From positions 39,312,026 to 39,376,025 of the forward strand of contig CM064523.1 of the NCBI GenBank assembly GCA_032716605.1: a DNA stretch of 64,000 bases. Reading direction: 5' to 3'. Source of the DNA: Paralithodes platypus (lineage: Eukaryota > Arthropoda > Malacostraca > Decapoda > Lithodidae). A model generated the notes under the pieces. The model was given only the letters and a program-made list of their open reading frames with translations, was not told where the DNA came from and did no database searches. Every line of letters starts with the position of its first letter. Position 1 is the stretch's first letter. Below, one piece after another: positions 1 to 10,743 of the stretch. The position numbers and the translations under genes were made by a program.

Positions 1-503
1 GTGGCAGTTGTAGTGATGATGGCAGAAGTAGTGATGATGGTGTTTGTGATTTATGAGGATATTAGTAGTGATGATGGTAACCCATCGTAGAGTTGGATAT
101 GCCGTTTTGATTTTGGGCAAAACGGCACATGTACTTTATTATATTTGGGTAAATATGAGGTGTAGGGGGCAAGGCTAGGTTTTACTTGATTTGATAAGTG
201 TTTGCCCGACATTAGCAAAATATGCATTACATAGATTAGCTGTCGTTTCATTAGTGTTGAAGTGAATTATAATAGGTTTATGGGAATTATTAATTTTTCA
301 TTTTAATGTGGAATTTATGACTCCAAGTGTGTTTAACATTACCAGATGATTCATTCAACTAATCTTTGTAATATTTGCATTTAGCATTTTTAGTCAGCTG
401 AGTTACTTTTTTTTCGTAAACGTCGGTATTCCTCGCCGTAAGTTATTGGTTGTTTAACACATTTTCGCTGTAGTTTATTTCTCTGCTTGATGAACGATAA
501 AAT
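1..503. other. no gene seen; GAT/GTA-rich low-complexity edge
   Basis: The first 90 bases are rich in GATG and TAGT triplets, similar in style to the GAT/GGT-rich stretch at 55310-55570. The rest is AT-rich with no reading frame that resembles a protein. I see no promoter, tRNA or repeat boundary here. Confidence 0.5.
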
Positions 504-710
504 TTAATTTGTAATGTATGGCTTTGCTTCGTGTTGTTCTTTAATGGTTTTCGTCTTTATCGGAAAATGTTTATCGAAACACGAAGTCAATTTGTCATGA
601 AGCAGTGCGAAACACGTGGATGGATCATTTGACTCATAAAACCTATTCCAGTTACCATTGCTCACGTCCATATGAAAATTATCTACGTTATCACTTATGC
701 AAATCATCAA
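504..710 (-). pseudogene. LINE fragment, linker between endonuclease and RT
   Basis: A 68-codon minus-strand frame contains NWNRFYESNDPST, HFPIKTKTI and KPYIT. This pattern (a W-x-x-x-Y segment, then a HCP/HFPIK block, then KPYIT or KPWIT) is what CR1/Jockey-like LINEs show just after the endonuclease and before the RT fingers. LINE3 in this window has the equivalent NEHCPLREYTVKAK...KPYIT. Neither endonuclease motifs nor RT motifs follow, so it is a short dead fragment. The clade assignment rests on this motif only. Confidence 0.6.
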
Positions 711-1123
711 ATAGGTTACAAAATAAGGAGTCGTTTTACATACATGTATAATCAGATTATATTGATATCTACTTTACTTCAACTCATGCATGTGAGGTTG
801 ATGGGCCTGGTGGTCGTCGTCACCGGTGTGGCTGGTGCTGGCATTGGAGAGGGGGCGGAATGCTCGATGATCTGTGTGAATAATAGAAAAATAACACAAA
901 CTTCAAGTTATTGATAAATTGTTTGTCGAAGACGATGGACACAAATAACAATGAAGGTACCCAATTATTGGATGATGTTTATAACTGTAATATAAATATA
1001 TGTTTGTCATTATGCAAGGCAAGTATTCTTTCAACTTCAAAAATAGGACAGCAATCATACCTTAGCCATAGTTGCAGCGGAGGCGGATTCCCTAACCAAT
1101 TCCCGATCTCCCTTCCCCTTGTA

Positions 1124-1282
1124 CAGTCAGAAACCGCAATTTCTGAGACACTTTGATAGGGCCCAGACATGTGGAGCACATCGTTTCTGGACGACAGCCC
1201 CCTTTAACTATCACAAGGCCGCATACCTATGAACACGTTTCGAACCAATAGATGCTTCACTCAGTCTGCCATGTAAAATTAT
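1124..1282 (+). repeat. dispersed repeat, copy 1 (partner at 10294-10442)
   Basis: The stretch from the GTACAGTCAGAAACCGCA region through CTCAGTCTGCCATGTAAAAT recurs in reverse complement at 10294-10442. Shared blocks include TCTGAGACA, GATAGGGCCC, TTTCTGGACGACAGCCC and CGAACCAATAGATGCTTCA. The family is not recognised; at the second copy it is fused to a LINE RT fragment. Confidence 0.6.
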
Positions 1283-1462
1283 AATGCTGCTGCTATGCTA
1301 TGATCCGCATTCATATATATATGGATATACAAATGTCAAAAATACCTTTATTACATTCCTTACGTATCTACAGTAAATACGGACACGAATATTACCATAG
1401 GTTTAAAACAAAAATATGAAAATAAATACTCCCAAATTGCAAAGTGAATGAACAGGATATAG

Positions 1463-1480
1463 GTGTGTGTGTGTGTGTTA
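1463..1480. repeat. GT microsatellite
   Basis: A short run of GT dinucleotides. No function is implied. Confidence 0.8.
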
Positions 1481-1756
1481 CTCAGTTACTTGTTCGTCAA
1501 GGGGAATCCACGAAATGCGAGCTAAGCTCATTATTATCGCGCCTCCTTAACTGGGAATGTATTGCGTGAAATGCATGTTAAGTGTTTTATGTACTGTTGG
1601 AATGGCTGTGGATGTGTGTGTAGTCTGTATTTTAGCCAATTGGCGACATCGGAAACGAAGGCTTAGGGTGGATCTGTATGGTACCATTCTCACTATAGAC
1701 GGTACCGTCTCGCCCGAAGGCTTAGGTAGCCATCAGCTTAGGTGAACCATATGATA

Positions 1757-1957
1757 CCCATCTCGCCTTGTACCATTTTTGCCAACCCCAGATGGGACGT
1801 CACGACGTCGTCCACTTATTCCAGGTACCTATTTACAGCTAGGTGAACTGAGGCTAACACATGAAAGGAGACAAGCCCAATTTGTCTCCGCCCGGCCGGG
1901 GATTGAACCCCCGACCCCTTGTGTGTGAGACGAGAGCTCTACCTACTAGGCTACGGG

Positions 1958-1962
<5 letters not shown>
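1757..1962 (-). repeat. tRNA-derived SINE with conserved central domain
   Basis: On the minus strand the element opens with a tRNA-like head. An A box-like TAGCCTAGTAGG is followed about 45 bases later by a B box-like GGGGTTCAATCCCC. Downstream lies CACCTAGCTGTAAATAGG and then GTACCTGG, a central segment of the kind reported in many metazoan SINEs, although I cannot confirm which superfamily. A TG/CG microsatellite abuts the 5' side (1961-2003). The head would be read by RNA polymerase III from an internal promoter; amplification would need a partner LINE. The frames over it on both strands are chance. Confidence 0.75.
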
Positions 1963-1996
<34 letters not shown>

Positions 1997-2003
1997 CTCG
2001 CGC
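1961..2003. repeat. (TG)n(CG)n microsatellite
   Basis: TG repeats pass into alternating CG, immediately against the tRNA-like head of the SINE. Confidence 0.85.
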
Positions 2004-2035
2004 TATTTTCTTTGCACACCGAGATACCACGCCCA

Positions 2036-2078
2036 AGACGGGGTCCCGGTGGCATTTTTACCAAGTCGAAACTGGTAG
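2036..2078 (+). repeat. dispersed repeat, inverted partner at 9136-9180
   Basis: GCATTTTTACCAAGTCGA and TGGTAGATGCC recur as the reverse complement near 9136-9180, each copy with a nearby GTCCCGGTGG. The family is unknown. Confidence 0.5.
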
Positions 2079-2289
2079 ATGCCAAAGGGTAAATTAGGAC
2101 CAACCAGAGGGCGCAGTGGCAGTGACGTCACCCACACGTGGAGGAGCCTGCCTGTCTGTCACTCCCTCTCTCTCTCTCTCTCTCTGGGTGAGGAGCCTCC
2201 TTGCCTCTCTTTTTGTCTCTCTCTCTCTGGTAAATAAAAGAAGTAGGCTTAGTCACCTAGTATAACAATTTATTTCAAATATTAACTAC

Positions 2290-2775
2290 AACCCTTAATT
2301 GGCGGCGCGCAACTTATGTCGTGTGAAATAAATTTGGACTAACTGGCGGTTCACAACTTACGTCGCGCGCCATTTTCAGCACGTAATGTTGCTGAGAGAG
2401 AGAGCTGAGCAGTGTGAGGAGCCTAGCAACCCTATGGCCACTCACGACCACTGCGGTGGACCAACTGATGTGCCTCCCACCCTTCCCTCCCCTCTCTCAC
2501 TCGCTACACAGGGAATTATGTAGGGAAATGACCTAATTACAGGGTTTTTGCACTCGTGTTGCACGATCGTTGCAAGAGAACCAGCGGTCGTACAAGGATG
2601 GTTCGGGTGTCATTGGAAAGCTCTGTTTATGCCCTTTCAGGGATAGATACTTGTTTTACGCTCTGGGTCTTATTTATGCATGAAAATGATCATGTAAACA
2701 ACCCTATTTCGGGTAAAAACACCCCGCTGGGCGGTACGGTCCGCTAGACCGCCTAGCCCGCTAATAAGGTGTTAA
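2290..2775 (+). mobile_element. TTAA miniature element family A, copy A1 (eroded ends)
   Basis: This 486-bp copy matches A2 (60987-61473) and A3 (63118-63606) over its length. Shared blocks include TTTTCAGCACGTAATGTTGC, TTGGAAAGCTCTGTTTATGC and GGGATAGATACTTGTTTTAC. The 5' TTAA is lost (ACAACCCTTAATTGGCGG), while the 3' end keeps CTAATAAGGTGTTAA. It has no transposase and would be a non-autonomous element. The family is piggyBac-like by its TTAA target and the C-rich start of the inverted repeat, best seen in A3. Confidence 0.75.
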
Positions 2776-3590
2776 GGATAAATTATGATTGTGCTATGTT
2801 ATGGTTATGAGTAAATAAGGGTAGCCTACCGTGTATTACACGTATTACACAGCCATGGACAGAAATTCCTTGACAGTTTTAGAAGGTACAATATATTATT
2901 TCACTGGCGAACTATATTGATAAACTGCTGACTTTCGCTAGTCTATTTATTTTCCAGGTGATGATAATGTTACCATCTTGGTTACTCAGCTATTATGTAG
3001 ATTTTGAAGCGAAATCGTTTGGTAATTACGAAAACTTGGCTTTAATTCGACACAGAAATATAGATATACATATTTTCCATAAATTATCTAGAAATCCGTT
3101 GCTAAGGGATTCAATTTAACAGAATATATATAGGCTACCTTAGTTAATGCTCGCAGTCTTGGTATTTTTGTATCATTTAAGAGGTGTTCAAGTAGCCCTA
3201 ACCACGACTGTACTTATATAAATGTTCATTAACATTATCACATCATAACATATCGACTACAATAAAAGTAATATATAGCAAAATATAGAAATAGCCGTCA
3301 TACATAAGAATAAAAGAAAATGGGAGTCTACAGAAAGCTAATTGGCTAACACAAGGCAATCACCTCACACCCAACCTTAATTATAAGGCCTAAGTAGCCT
3401 ATAGGCCTAGGCCCAACTCACTAACACATATCGTATATATAGCCTACTAATTATCCTTTGGCTCTACCTTATGCACCTAAACCATTAAATGTTTCATAAC
3501 AATTGATGCTTAATATATTTGTACTATCTGATAATGTTAATGTGTTAATTAATGACATCTAAAATAAAATAATGTAGGTCTATATAATTA
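2776..3590. other. AT-rich intergenic sequence, no gene seen
   Basis: AT-rich sequence with GCCTAGGCC-type words near 3390-3415 and a TATACACAG/ATACACAG duplication at the LINE1 edge. No frame with protein-like character is visible. Confidence 0.5.
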
Positions 3591-6500
3591 TATACTGTAT
3601 ACACAGTATACACAGTAAATGAACCAATTAGTATTAACAACTCAGAACCCAGCCAGGACACATTCAAAATCAAAGATGAATACAGAGTGTTCACCAACAA
3701 AGGGCTCCATCTTATCCACACTAACGCCAGATCAATGTACCATAAATTGTCAGAAATTAACTTGTTAGCTAATAAGGCCAAAGCTTCAATAATTGCAATC
3801 ACAGAAACCTGGCTGGACTCAAGTATAAACGATGGTGAAATAAACATTCAAGGTTTCAATATGGTTAGGAATGATCGCAATAGGCATGGGGGAGGAGTAT
3901 GTCTGTATGTAAAAAACAACCTCACACACACAACTAGGACCGACCTCCATGTAGAAAATCACGAAGCTCTGTGGATCGATCTACACCTGCCGAGGACAAG
4001 ACCCATCACAATTGGGGTATGCTATAGGCCACCAAACGACACACAATTCTTGACCAAATTTGAACGAACTTTGTCATCGCTAGACCCTCGGAATGAATCC
4101 ATTATACTAGGGGATTTTAACCTGTGTTACAAACAACGAAATGATAGGCTTGTACGAGAATATAGGCATATACTGACAATGCACAATCACAAACAACTCA
4201 TCACAACCCCCACACGTATCTCTGAGAACACTGCCACAATAATAGACCACATAAACTGTAACAGAGAGGACAAAATATCCCAATCAGGGGTTATACAGAC
4301 TGGGAAAAGTGATCACTTCGTCACATATTGTACACGAAAAACCACAAAAATTACCCTAGAGAATCACAAGGTTATCAAAACAAGGTCACTCAGAAACTAA
4401 AATAAAGAAACATTTCTGGACATTTTATGGAATACAGACTGGTCTCCAGTGTTTGGAAGTACAAACGTTAATGACGCATGGGTTGGCTTCAGAACCATCA
4501 TCACAAACATTCTAGACGAAATAGCTCCTCTGAAAGAAATACGAATTAAAGCAAGGTCAGACCCATGGATCAACAATGACATACTACACCATCTGGAACA
4601 CAGAGACAATCTGTTAAAAAGGCTAGCGAAACATAGACAGGATCAAGGTCTGAAACATGAGTTCAACAGGGCCAGGAATAAACTAAGTAGGAAAATAAAA
4701 TCAGCGAAAACTAACTATTTTCACAATAAGGCAGAGCAATATCAGAATAACCCAAAGAAACTATGGAGGCACCTAAAAACAACAGGCTACAGCAACAAGA
4801 CAAGGGATTCGTCTAACACTAATATTGCTCTCACCATTAATGATCAGGTTTGCCACGATAAACGACAAATTTCAACCTACTTCACCTCCATAGCAAACAC
4901 ACTTGCACAGAACCTACCTCAACCTCTCAATAAATACACGACAACAACGGCCACCTTTCGAAATTTCTACAGAGATAAAGACATACACCCGAACACATTT
5001 GGATTGCAAAATGTTACACCAAAATACACTTTTGACGAGCTGTCTAACCTAAATGTACATAAAAGCACAGGATCAGACAAAATTCCTGCCAAATTTCTAC
5101 GAGATGGAGCCATTGGTATAGCAGGCCCCCTAACCCACATCATCAACTTGTCAATTAACACCAACACTGTACCTGCTGAACTGAAGGAAGCTATTGTAAC
5201 CCCTCTATTCAAGAAAGGAAATAAATTAGAAGTTGGTAACTACAGACCAGTTAGCATATTATGTATTGTATCTAAAATCCTTGAAAGAGCGGTATACACC
5301 CAAATTGAACACTACCTCAAACAAAATGATCTATTCTATTAGTTTCAATCAGGTTTCAGATGCATGTACTCGACAGACTCCTGTCTCATCCACTTAACGG
5401 ATCACATTCGTAAAGAAATGTCTAAAGGTAACTACACCGGTATGGTTCTTCTTGATCTACAAAAAGCGTTTGACACAGTAGACCATGATATCCTATGTAA
5501 TAAACTACAAGCAATGGGCATAGGGTCTGTGAACTGGTTTAAATCTTATCTTAGTGGTAGAACCCAAAGAGTCAAAATTGATAATAATATATCTGATCCT
5601 ATGCCAATTAACTGTGGGGTCCCGCAGGGAAGCATCCTTGGTCCCTTACTCTTTCTCTGTTATGTGAACGACATGGAACTGAGCGTCTCATGCAAATTAT
5701 TACTGTATGCAGAAGACAGCGTGCTTCTGGTTTCAGGAAAAGACCCAATAAGTATTGCCGCTTCACTTTCCAAAGAACTAGAATCATGTAGTGAATGGCT
5801 AGTGGACAATAGACTATCTCTTCACCTGGGCAAGACGGAAGCCATCTTATGTGGAACAAAACGCAAACTGAAAGACATTGTGGGCTTCTCGGTCAACTGT
5901 AATGATATTCCTATAACAACAGTGTCACAAGTTAAATATCTCGGACTAAAACTGGACACGAGTTTGTCAGGTGAAACAATTTTGGAATCTATCCTGAGTA
6001 AGTGTAGAGCACGTATAAAATACCTGTATAGACAGGTGGGATGCTTGCCCGCGGCGACCAAAAAGACCCTCTGCCAAGCGCTTGCTCAATGTCATTTTGA
6101 CTATTCTGTGTCATCCTGGTACTCTGCATCATCTAAATCAGCACAGCACAAACTTCAGGTCACTCAAAATAAAATGGTTAGGTTCATGCTGAACCTAGGA
6201 CCCAGATCACATGTTGGCCAGGAACAACTTCAGTCACTAGGTATGCTCAATGTCTCTGACAGGGCCAAACAAATCAGGCTCACTAATGCCTCCAAACTTT
6301 TCTATGACAGAGCACCAGAATATCTAAAGAATGATTTTGTTAAAGCAAATGAGAGGAGTGGACATATTTTTTTTTTTTTTTTTCTATGTGATTGAGGGAG
6401 GCAAAAGGCATATAAAGCCTAGCGAGTGCCTCCCCCATAGTTGAAAGAGTGACAGGGCCAAAATCAAGGGACGTTCGAGCCAAAATGCCTGGACACACGG

Positions 6501-8183
6501 AGTTTGAAGCAATTTAAGTCATAGGAAGAGGGAAAGACCGATTCTGGGAGAGAGTTCCAGAGCTCAGATGTTGACTAGAAGAAAGTTTGAGAGTAACATT
6601 TCACTCTTGGGTTGGAGAGTTGCACAGAGTAGGGGTGGGATTGAGTTGCAAGACGGGTACCACGTGCCCTACGTAAAGGAGGTGGTATGCACTGGGATAG
6701 CTCTGAGGAACACTGATTATTATAGTAGCGATAGAATAGCGAGAGAGATGCAACATTGCGGCGGAGAGAGAGATTGCAGAGAGTTGGTGAGTGGACGGGA
6801 GTTAATGATACGAAAGGCCTTCCTTTCAACTTTGTCTAGGAGATCGGTGTGAGAGGAACCTCCCCACACATGTGAACAATACTCAATACAAGGACGCACT
6901 ATGCCCCTGTACAGAGCAAGAAGCTGTGCAGGGGAAAAGACCCCCTAAGGCGGTTGAGCACACCCAGCTTCTGGGAGGCTGCCTTAGCAAGACTGGTAAT
7001 ATGGTCCTTCCAAATGAGAGCTGAAGAAAAAGAGACACCAAGAATATTGAGAGAAGATGAAGGGTTGATTTTTGTATTGTTGAAGAATAAGGGATAGTCC
7101 GCTGGGAGATCCTGACGGGTAGATAGATGGAGAAATTGGGTTTTGGAAGCATTAAAGTTAACAAGGTTTTCTCTGCCCCAATTGGAAATAGTATTTAGAT
7201 CAGAATTTAAGAGTTCTATGGCTTCATTACGTTTGTCGTTGAGGGATTGCGGCTGGGGCGTTCTGAAAAACTAATGGAGTAGTGTAAGGTTGAGTCGTCT
7301 GCGTATGAATGGATGGGAATTAAGGTACAGTTAAGGAGATCATTTATAAAAATTAGAAAGAGAATAGGAGATAGGACAGAGACCTGAGGAACACCGGAGT
7401 TTATAGGGTGAGGAAGTGAACAATGGCCGTCCACAACCGCAGCTATGGAACGGCCGGAAAGGAAATTAGAGACAAAGGCACAGATGGAGGGATAGAAACC
7501 GAAGGAGGGTAGTTTAGAAATTAAAGATTTGCCAGACTCTATCGTAGGCTTTCGATATGTCTAGTGCAATAGAAAAAGTCTCACCGAAGTCCCGAAAGGA
7601 GGATGACCAAGTTAGTAAGATATGAAAGAAGATCACCAGTAGAGCGACCCTTAAGGAAGCCATACTGGCGATCTGAGAGCAGATTATGAGAAGAGAAATG
7701 CTTAAGAAATTTGGAAGCAAGAATAGTTTCAAAAACTTTAGAAAGACAAGAGATAAGAGCAATTGGACGATAGTTGGAGGGTTGAGAGCGGTCACCCTTC
7801 TTTGGGACAGGTTGAATGTGAGCAAACTTCCAGCATGAAGAGAAGACGTTAGAGGATAGACAGAGACGAAGGAGTTTGCCTAGGCAGGGAGTCAGCACGG
7901 AAGCACAGTTTTTGAGAAGAACAGGAGGAACACCGTCCGGACCGTATGCCTTATTAGTGTTAAGCCCAGAGAGGGTACAAGAAATAGGATGTTTAATTTT
8001 AAGGTCCCGAGAATCCAAGGACAGGGTAAGCATACATTCTTCTTCACTGCCATCAAAGACTGGAACGACCTACCCCAGTCAGTCCGTGAAAAGAGAACAC
8101 TGTAATCCTTCAGGCGTAGCCTGAAGGAACACCTGAACCGGACAGCTGCGAGAAGGGAGCACCAAGCTTATGTCTACTACTAA
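3591..8183 (+). pseudogene. LINE1 endonuclease-reverse transcriptase ORF, broken
   Basis: One frame runs from about 3591. An EEP endonuclease comes first: IHTNARSMYHKL, the catalytic-glutamate block ITETWLD, the GGGVCLYVK block, VCYRPPND, LGDFN and SDHF. After the linker (PLKEIRIKARSDPWI) comes the RT: TGSDKIPAKFL, VTPLFKKG, NYRPVSIL, FDTVDHDIL, GVPQGSILGPLLF and a YAED where active enzymes have YADD. The C-terminal region continues across LINE2A (KDWNDLPQSV) to a stop at 8181-8183. In-frame stops lie at 4398-4400, 5340-5342 and 8103-8105. The YADD to YAED change replaces one of the two metal-binding aspartates, so the enzyme would be inactive even without the stops. There is no neighbouring gene of the same function. 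Confidence 0.85.
6367..8030 (-). mobile_element. LINE2A, poly(A)-tailed LINE inserted in LINE1
   Basis: Read on the minus strand, the element runs from 8030 to a poly(A) tail that appears as T17 at 6367-6383. It is 5' truncated inside the RT. The RT survives in three frames: 8030-7581 with YGPDGVPPVLL, PVPKKGD, NYRPIALISCL and the ISKAYD block; 7434-7216 with SGVPQVSVLSP (glycine of the PQG motif changed to valine) and an intact YADD; and 7164-6883 with the thumb region. At least two frameshifts separate them. The same family recurs as LINE2B (55566-58565). The target duplication CATA flanks the insertion. The TTAA-containing word at 7651-7660 is the empty equivalent of the site filled by miniature element G in LINE2B. 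Confidence 0.85.
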
Positions 8184-8460
8184 ATACCACATAAGAGATA
8201 GACAAACCAAACTGAAATTATTACTGATTACGGATTACTGATATTTACTATAGGATGTAAGGTATCTTAAAATAACCCCCTAGAAATACTTTCTCTTTTT
8301 TTTTTTTTTTTTCCAGCTAACCTAATCCCACATGGACCCCAATGGAAATACGCCTAACGGCCTTATTGGGCTATCCTTAGTTGGAATTATGCAAGGCTGG
8401 TACATGTCATATTTGTAACATACTATGTGGTACCAACTCTGTAAATTGCTAACTGAATAA

Positions 8461-8461
8461 A

Positions 8462-8499
<38 letters not shown>
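8461..8499. repeat. ATT microsatellite tail of LINE1
   Basis: About thirteen ATT units follow AATAAAT at the end of LINE1, as expected for a CR1/L2-like 3' terminus. Confidence 0.85.
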
Positions 8500-8500
<1 letters not shown>

Positions 8501-10100
8501 ACAGTAACACAAGTTAAGAAAATACTATAGTATGTGTATTAATGTACATTTAACCACCAGTATAATTAATCAAGTATATAATGCATTTCGTAATAGGTAA
8601 AGGTATCAAACTTTTGGAATAGGTATTAGTAAGAATTGCATTAATTGGCACCTCAAATCTGGAGGTGACCAGTGTTACCAGATCAGATTGATGTTATTGG
8701 CTGAGGTCTATTGTAGGAATGTGTTACCAGATCACTTTAGCGCAGTATAGTCGTGTCAAAAGCGCATCGTCATTTAATCATTAATTTCTCAATTAATATG
8801 GAATGTTGAGAGTTCTGCTCTTCGTTAATCGATAGAAGTTTTGGACGGAATTCTGTAGAGCTGTTCAAAACTCGAGTAGCTATTATGGTTGATGAGAAAA
8901 TAGACTGTATTTTGGTGCTGCCGTCTCTAAGCTCCGCCCCCCTCCGAGTCGTCTTATAGAACTTTTGGGAACGAATTGTTCTCGTAAAATAATGAAGCTC
9001 AACATGCCGCTAATATACCAAAATATAGCGATTTTGGTGCCACGTATGTTAAGTACAAACTTAATTAGCATAAACTCGTAGTTAATTTGCAATCAATGCC
9101 GTCTACTAAATTAAATGGTAGATGGGACTTGTAAACCGAGGTTTGTGGCATCTACCAGTCTCGACTTGGTAAAAATGCGTCCCGGTGGGGGTTCCAACCT
9201 TAAACGTTTCATTGGCTGTTACGAAATTTGGTAGTTTAGGTTCGCTCTCTCGCCCCCACCCCCCAGAGAGCTATCTTCATGTCCTTGTTCCCAGTGACCA
9301 CGTTATGCATACTTGTATTAATTTTGAAGAGGAGGATGTTCAGTAGGCTATTATAGTGTAATGTTTACCTTGCATTGGTGTGTAATAAATAGTTGTTGTG
9401 TAAAGTAACGATGGCAATTATGACGTGAATTGCTAGTTACGATTAGTCGTGTGTGTGTGCGTAAGTGAACCGATGTGTGTTGTAATAGACATAATGCTCT
9501 ACAGTAGGTGACAAACGCTAAACACAGAAGTGTCTGCTTCATGACATACGACACAACGAACTATGCAATGTAATATTAAATGTTATCATCTGGTTATGAA
9601 ATTCAGGTGTAAAACGGCAATGAGTTATCAGTAGTGATATATAGGGATATATATTGTGTATACATGTATTATATTATATGTAATACCACACTAGGTTAAG
9701 TTTCGGACACTGATAGGTTTATATAATAATTATTCAATATTAATTTAGTAAAATGTTTATATTCCACTCTAAAGGGTAAAGGCTATAATTATAAGCATCG
9801 CATCGTGATATTACGTTTAGCAATGGCTATAGATACCTTTTCGATGTTAGTATTATATTATCAGATATATTGCAATGTTTACACAGTACAGCAAAGGTTA
9901 ATAGCATTATAAAAAATGGATGAATTATATGTCAGTACCGGTATGTGTTCAATAGTAACTACTATGGATGACGTCTGATGAATCACACACACAACGAAAG
10001 CCTGTCCATTCACTGCGGTTTGGTAGTGTTTCCTTAGTCTTAATTATTTAATAGCTATCCGTGTTTTATGTAGATACAGGAGGGAATAACAAACAATGGT
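8500..10100. other. AT-rich intergenic sequence, no gene seen
   Basis: No protein-like frame on either strand. It includes the inverted partner of the 2036-2078 repeat near 9136-9180. GGTGACCAGTGTTACCAGATC and TGTTACCAGATC near 8660-8735 form a short local duplication. Confidence 0.5.
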
Positions 10101-10200
10101 ATTTGGTGGTATAATGGTTAAGGTGTCTAAAAATCTGTGTGTGATAACCAGGGTTCGAATCCTGGTGGATCGCATATATGCTTTCATTAATGTCATTGGA
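10101..10200 (+). repeat. tRNA-like SINE head (family S2, copy 1)
   Basis: TGGTATAATGG fits a pol III A box, and CCAGGGTTCGAATCCTGG forms a full T-arm stem and loop with the B box GGTTCGAATCC. The seven bases before the A box do not pair with those after the T arm, so it is not a functional tRNA gene. A second copy at 24114-24215 shares TTTGGTGGTATAATGGTTAA and a similar downstream tail with ATATTAATTTCAT-like sequence. Confidence 0.6.
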
Positions 10201-10293
10201 GGTGTTTGGTGTTATGGTAAAATCAATTACAAAAAAAAAAAAAAAAATATTCTATAGTATGAATCGTATCTCGTAGTATAACTACAATAATTT

Positions 10294-10442
10294 TACATGG
10301 CAGACTGAGTGAAGCATCTATTGGTTCGAAACGTGTGTAACCTTGTGATAGTTAAAGTGGGCTGTCGTCCAGAAACAATACGCTCCCAATGTCCGGGCCC
10401 TATCCAGGTGTCTCAGAAACTGTGGTTTCTGACTGTACAACG
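10294..10442 (-). repeat. dispersed repeat, copy 2 (partner at 1124-1282)
   Basis: Reverse complement of the 1124-1282 repeat with scattered differences. It directly abuts the LINE RT fragment at 10443-10539. Confidence 0.6.
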
Positions 10443-10539
10443 GCACAATATATGCACTCTTCCAGTCTATTGGTACCATTGACACAACAAGGCACACATT
10501 TAAAAGTCTAACCAACCAATCTATTATAAATAGCTTCAC
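10443..10539 (-). pseudogene. LINE RT fragment
   Basis: The minus frame reads LLNVCLVVSMVPIDWKSA and YIVPLYS. This is the RT finger segment normally written as VP-x-DW-x-x-A-x-IVPLYKGKG in several LINE clades. The frame runs straight into the 10294-10442 repeat, so the RT is cut there. It is a very short fragment with no catalytic motif. Confidence 0.65.
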
Positions 10540-10596
10540 AAAATAAAAGTTACCGATTGAGAATCAACAGGAATTTAACATATTTAGCTACATATC

Positions 10597-10599
<3 letters not shown>

Positions 10600-10627
<28 letters not shown>

Positions 10628-10647
10628 ATTATCTGATTATTACTGTC

Positions 10648-10685
<38 letters not shown>
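10600..10685. repeat. two AT microsatellites
   Basis: Two runs of alternating TA, separated by about 25 bases of mixed sequence. Confidence 0.85.
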
Positions 10686-10691
<6 letters not shown>

Positions 10692-10743
10692 TCTCTAACC
10701 TTCCCGCTTGAAATACGTGTTGTTTTGGGGGTTGGGTGGCCTC

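Larger units (their letters stand above)
3591..8499 (+). mobile_element. LINE1, CR1/Jockey-like LINE, 5' truncated and split by LINE2A
   Basis: The element carries an endonuclease-RT reading frame (3591-6366, resumed 8035-8183) followed by a 3' UTR of about 280 bases and an ATT microsatellite tail (8461-8499) preceded by AATAAATATT. LINEs of the CR1/L2 group often end in such a short tandem tail rather than poly(A). No ORF1 is visible upstream, so the copy is 5' truncated. LINE2A occupies 6367-8030 in the opposite orientation. A CATA duplication at 6363-6366 and 8031-8034 marks that insertion, and joining the flanks keeps the LINE1 frame. Confidence 0.85.

Noticed and set aside
1854..2097. 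Overlapping frames on both strands
   Set aside because: They translate the tRNA-derived SINE and the TG/CG microsatellite, as the HTHTHT and VCVCVC runs show.
3545..3847. 100-codon minus-strand frame
   Set aside because: Antisense to the start of the LINE1 endonuclease.
10101..10177. Functional tRNA gene
   Set aside because: A and B boxes are good but the acceptor stem does not pair, and a related copy with a shared tail exists, which points to a SINE.
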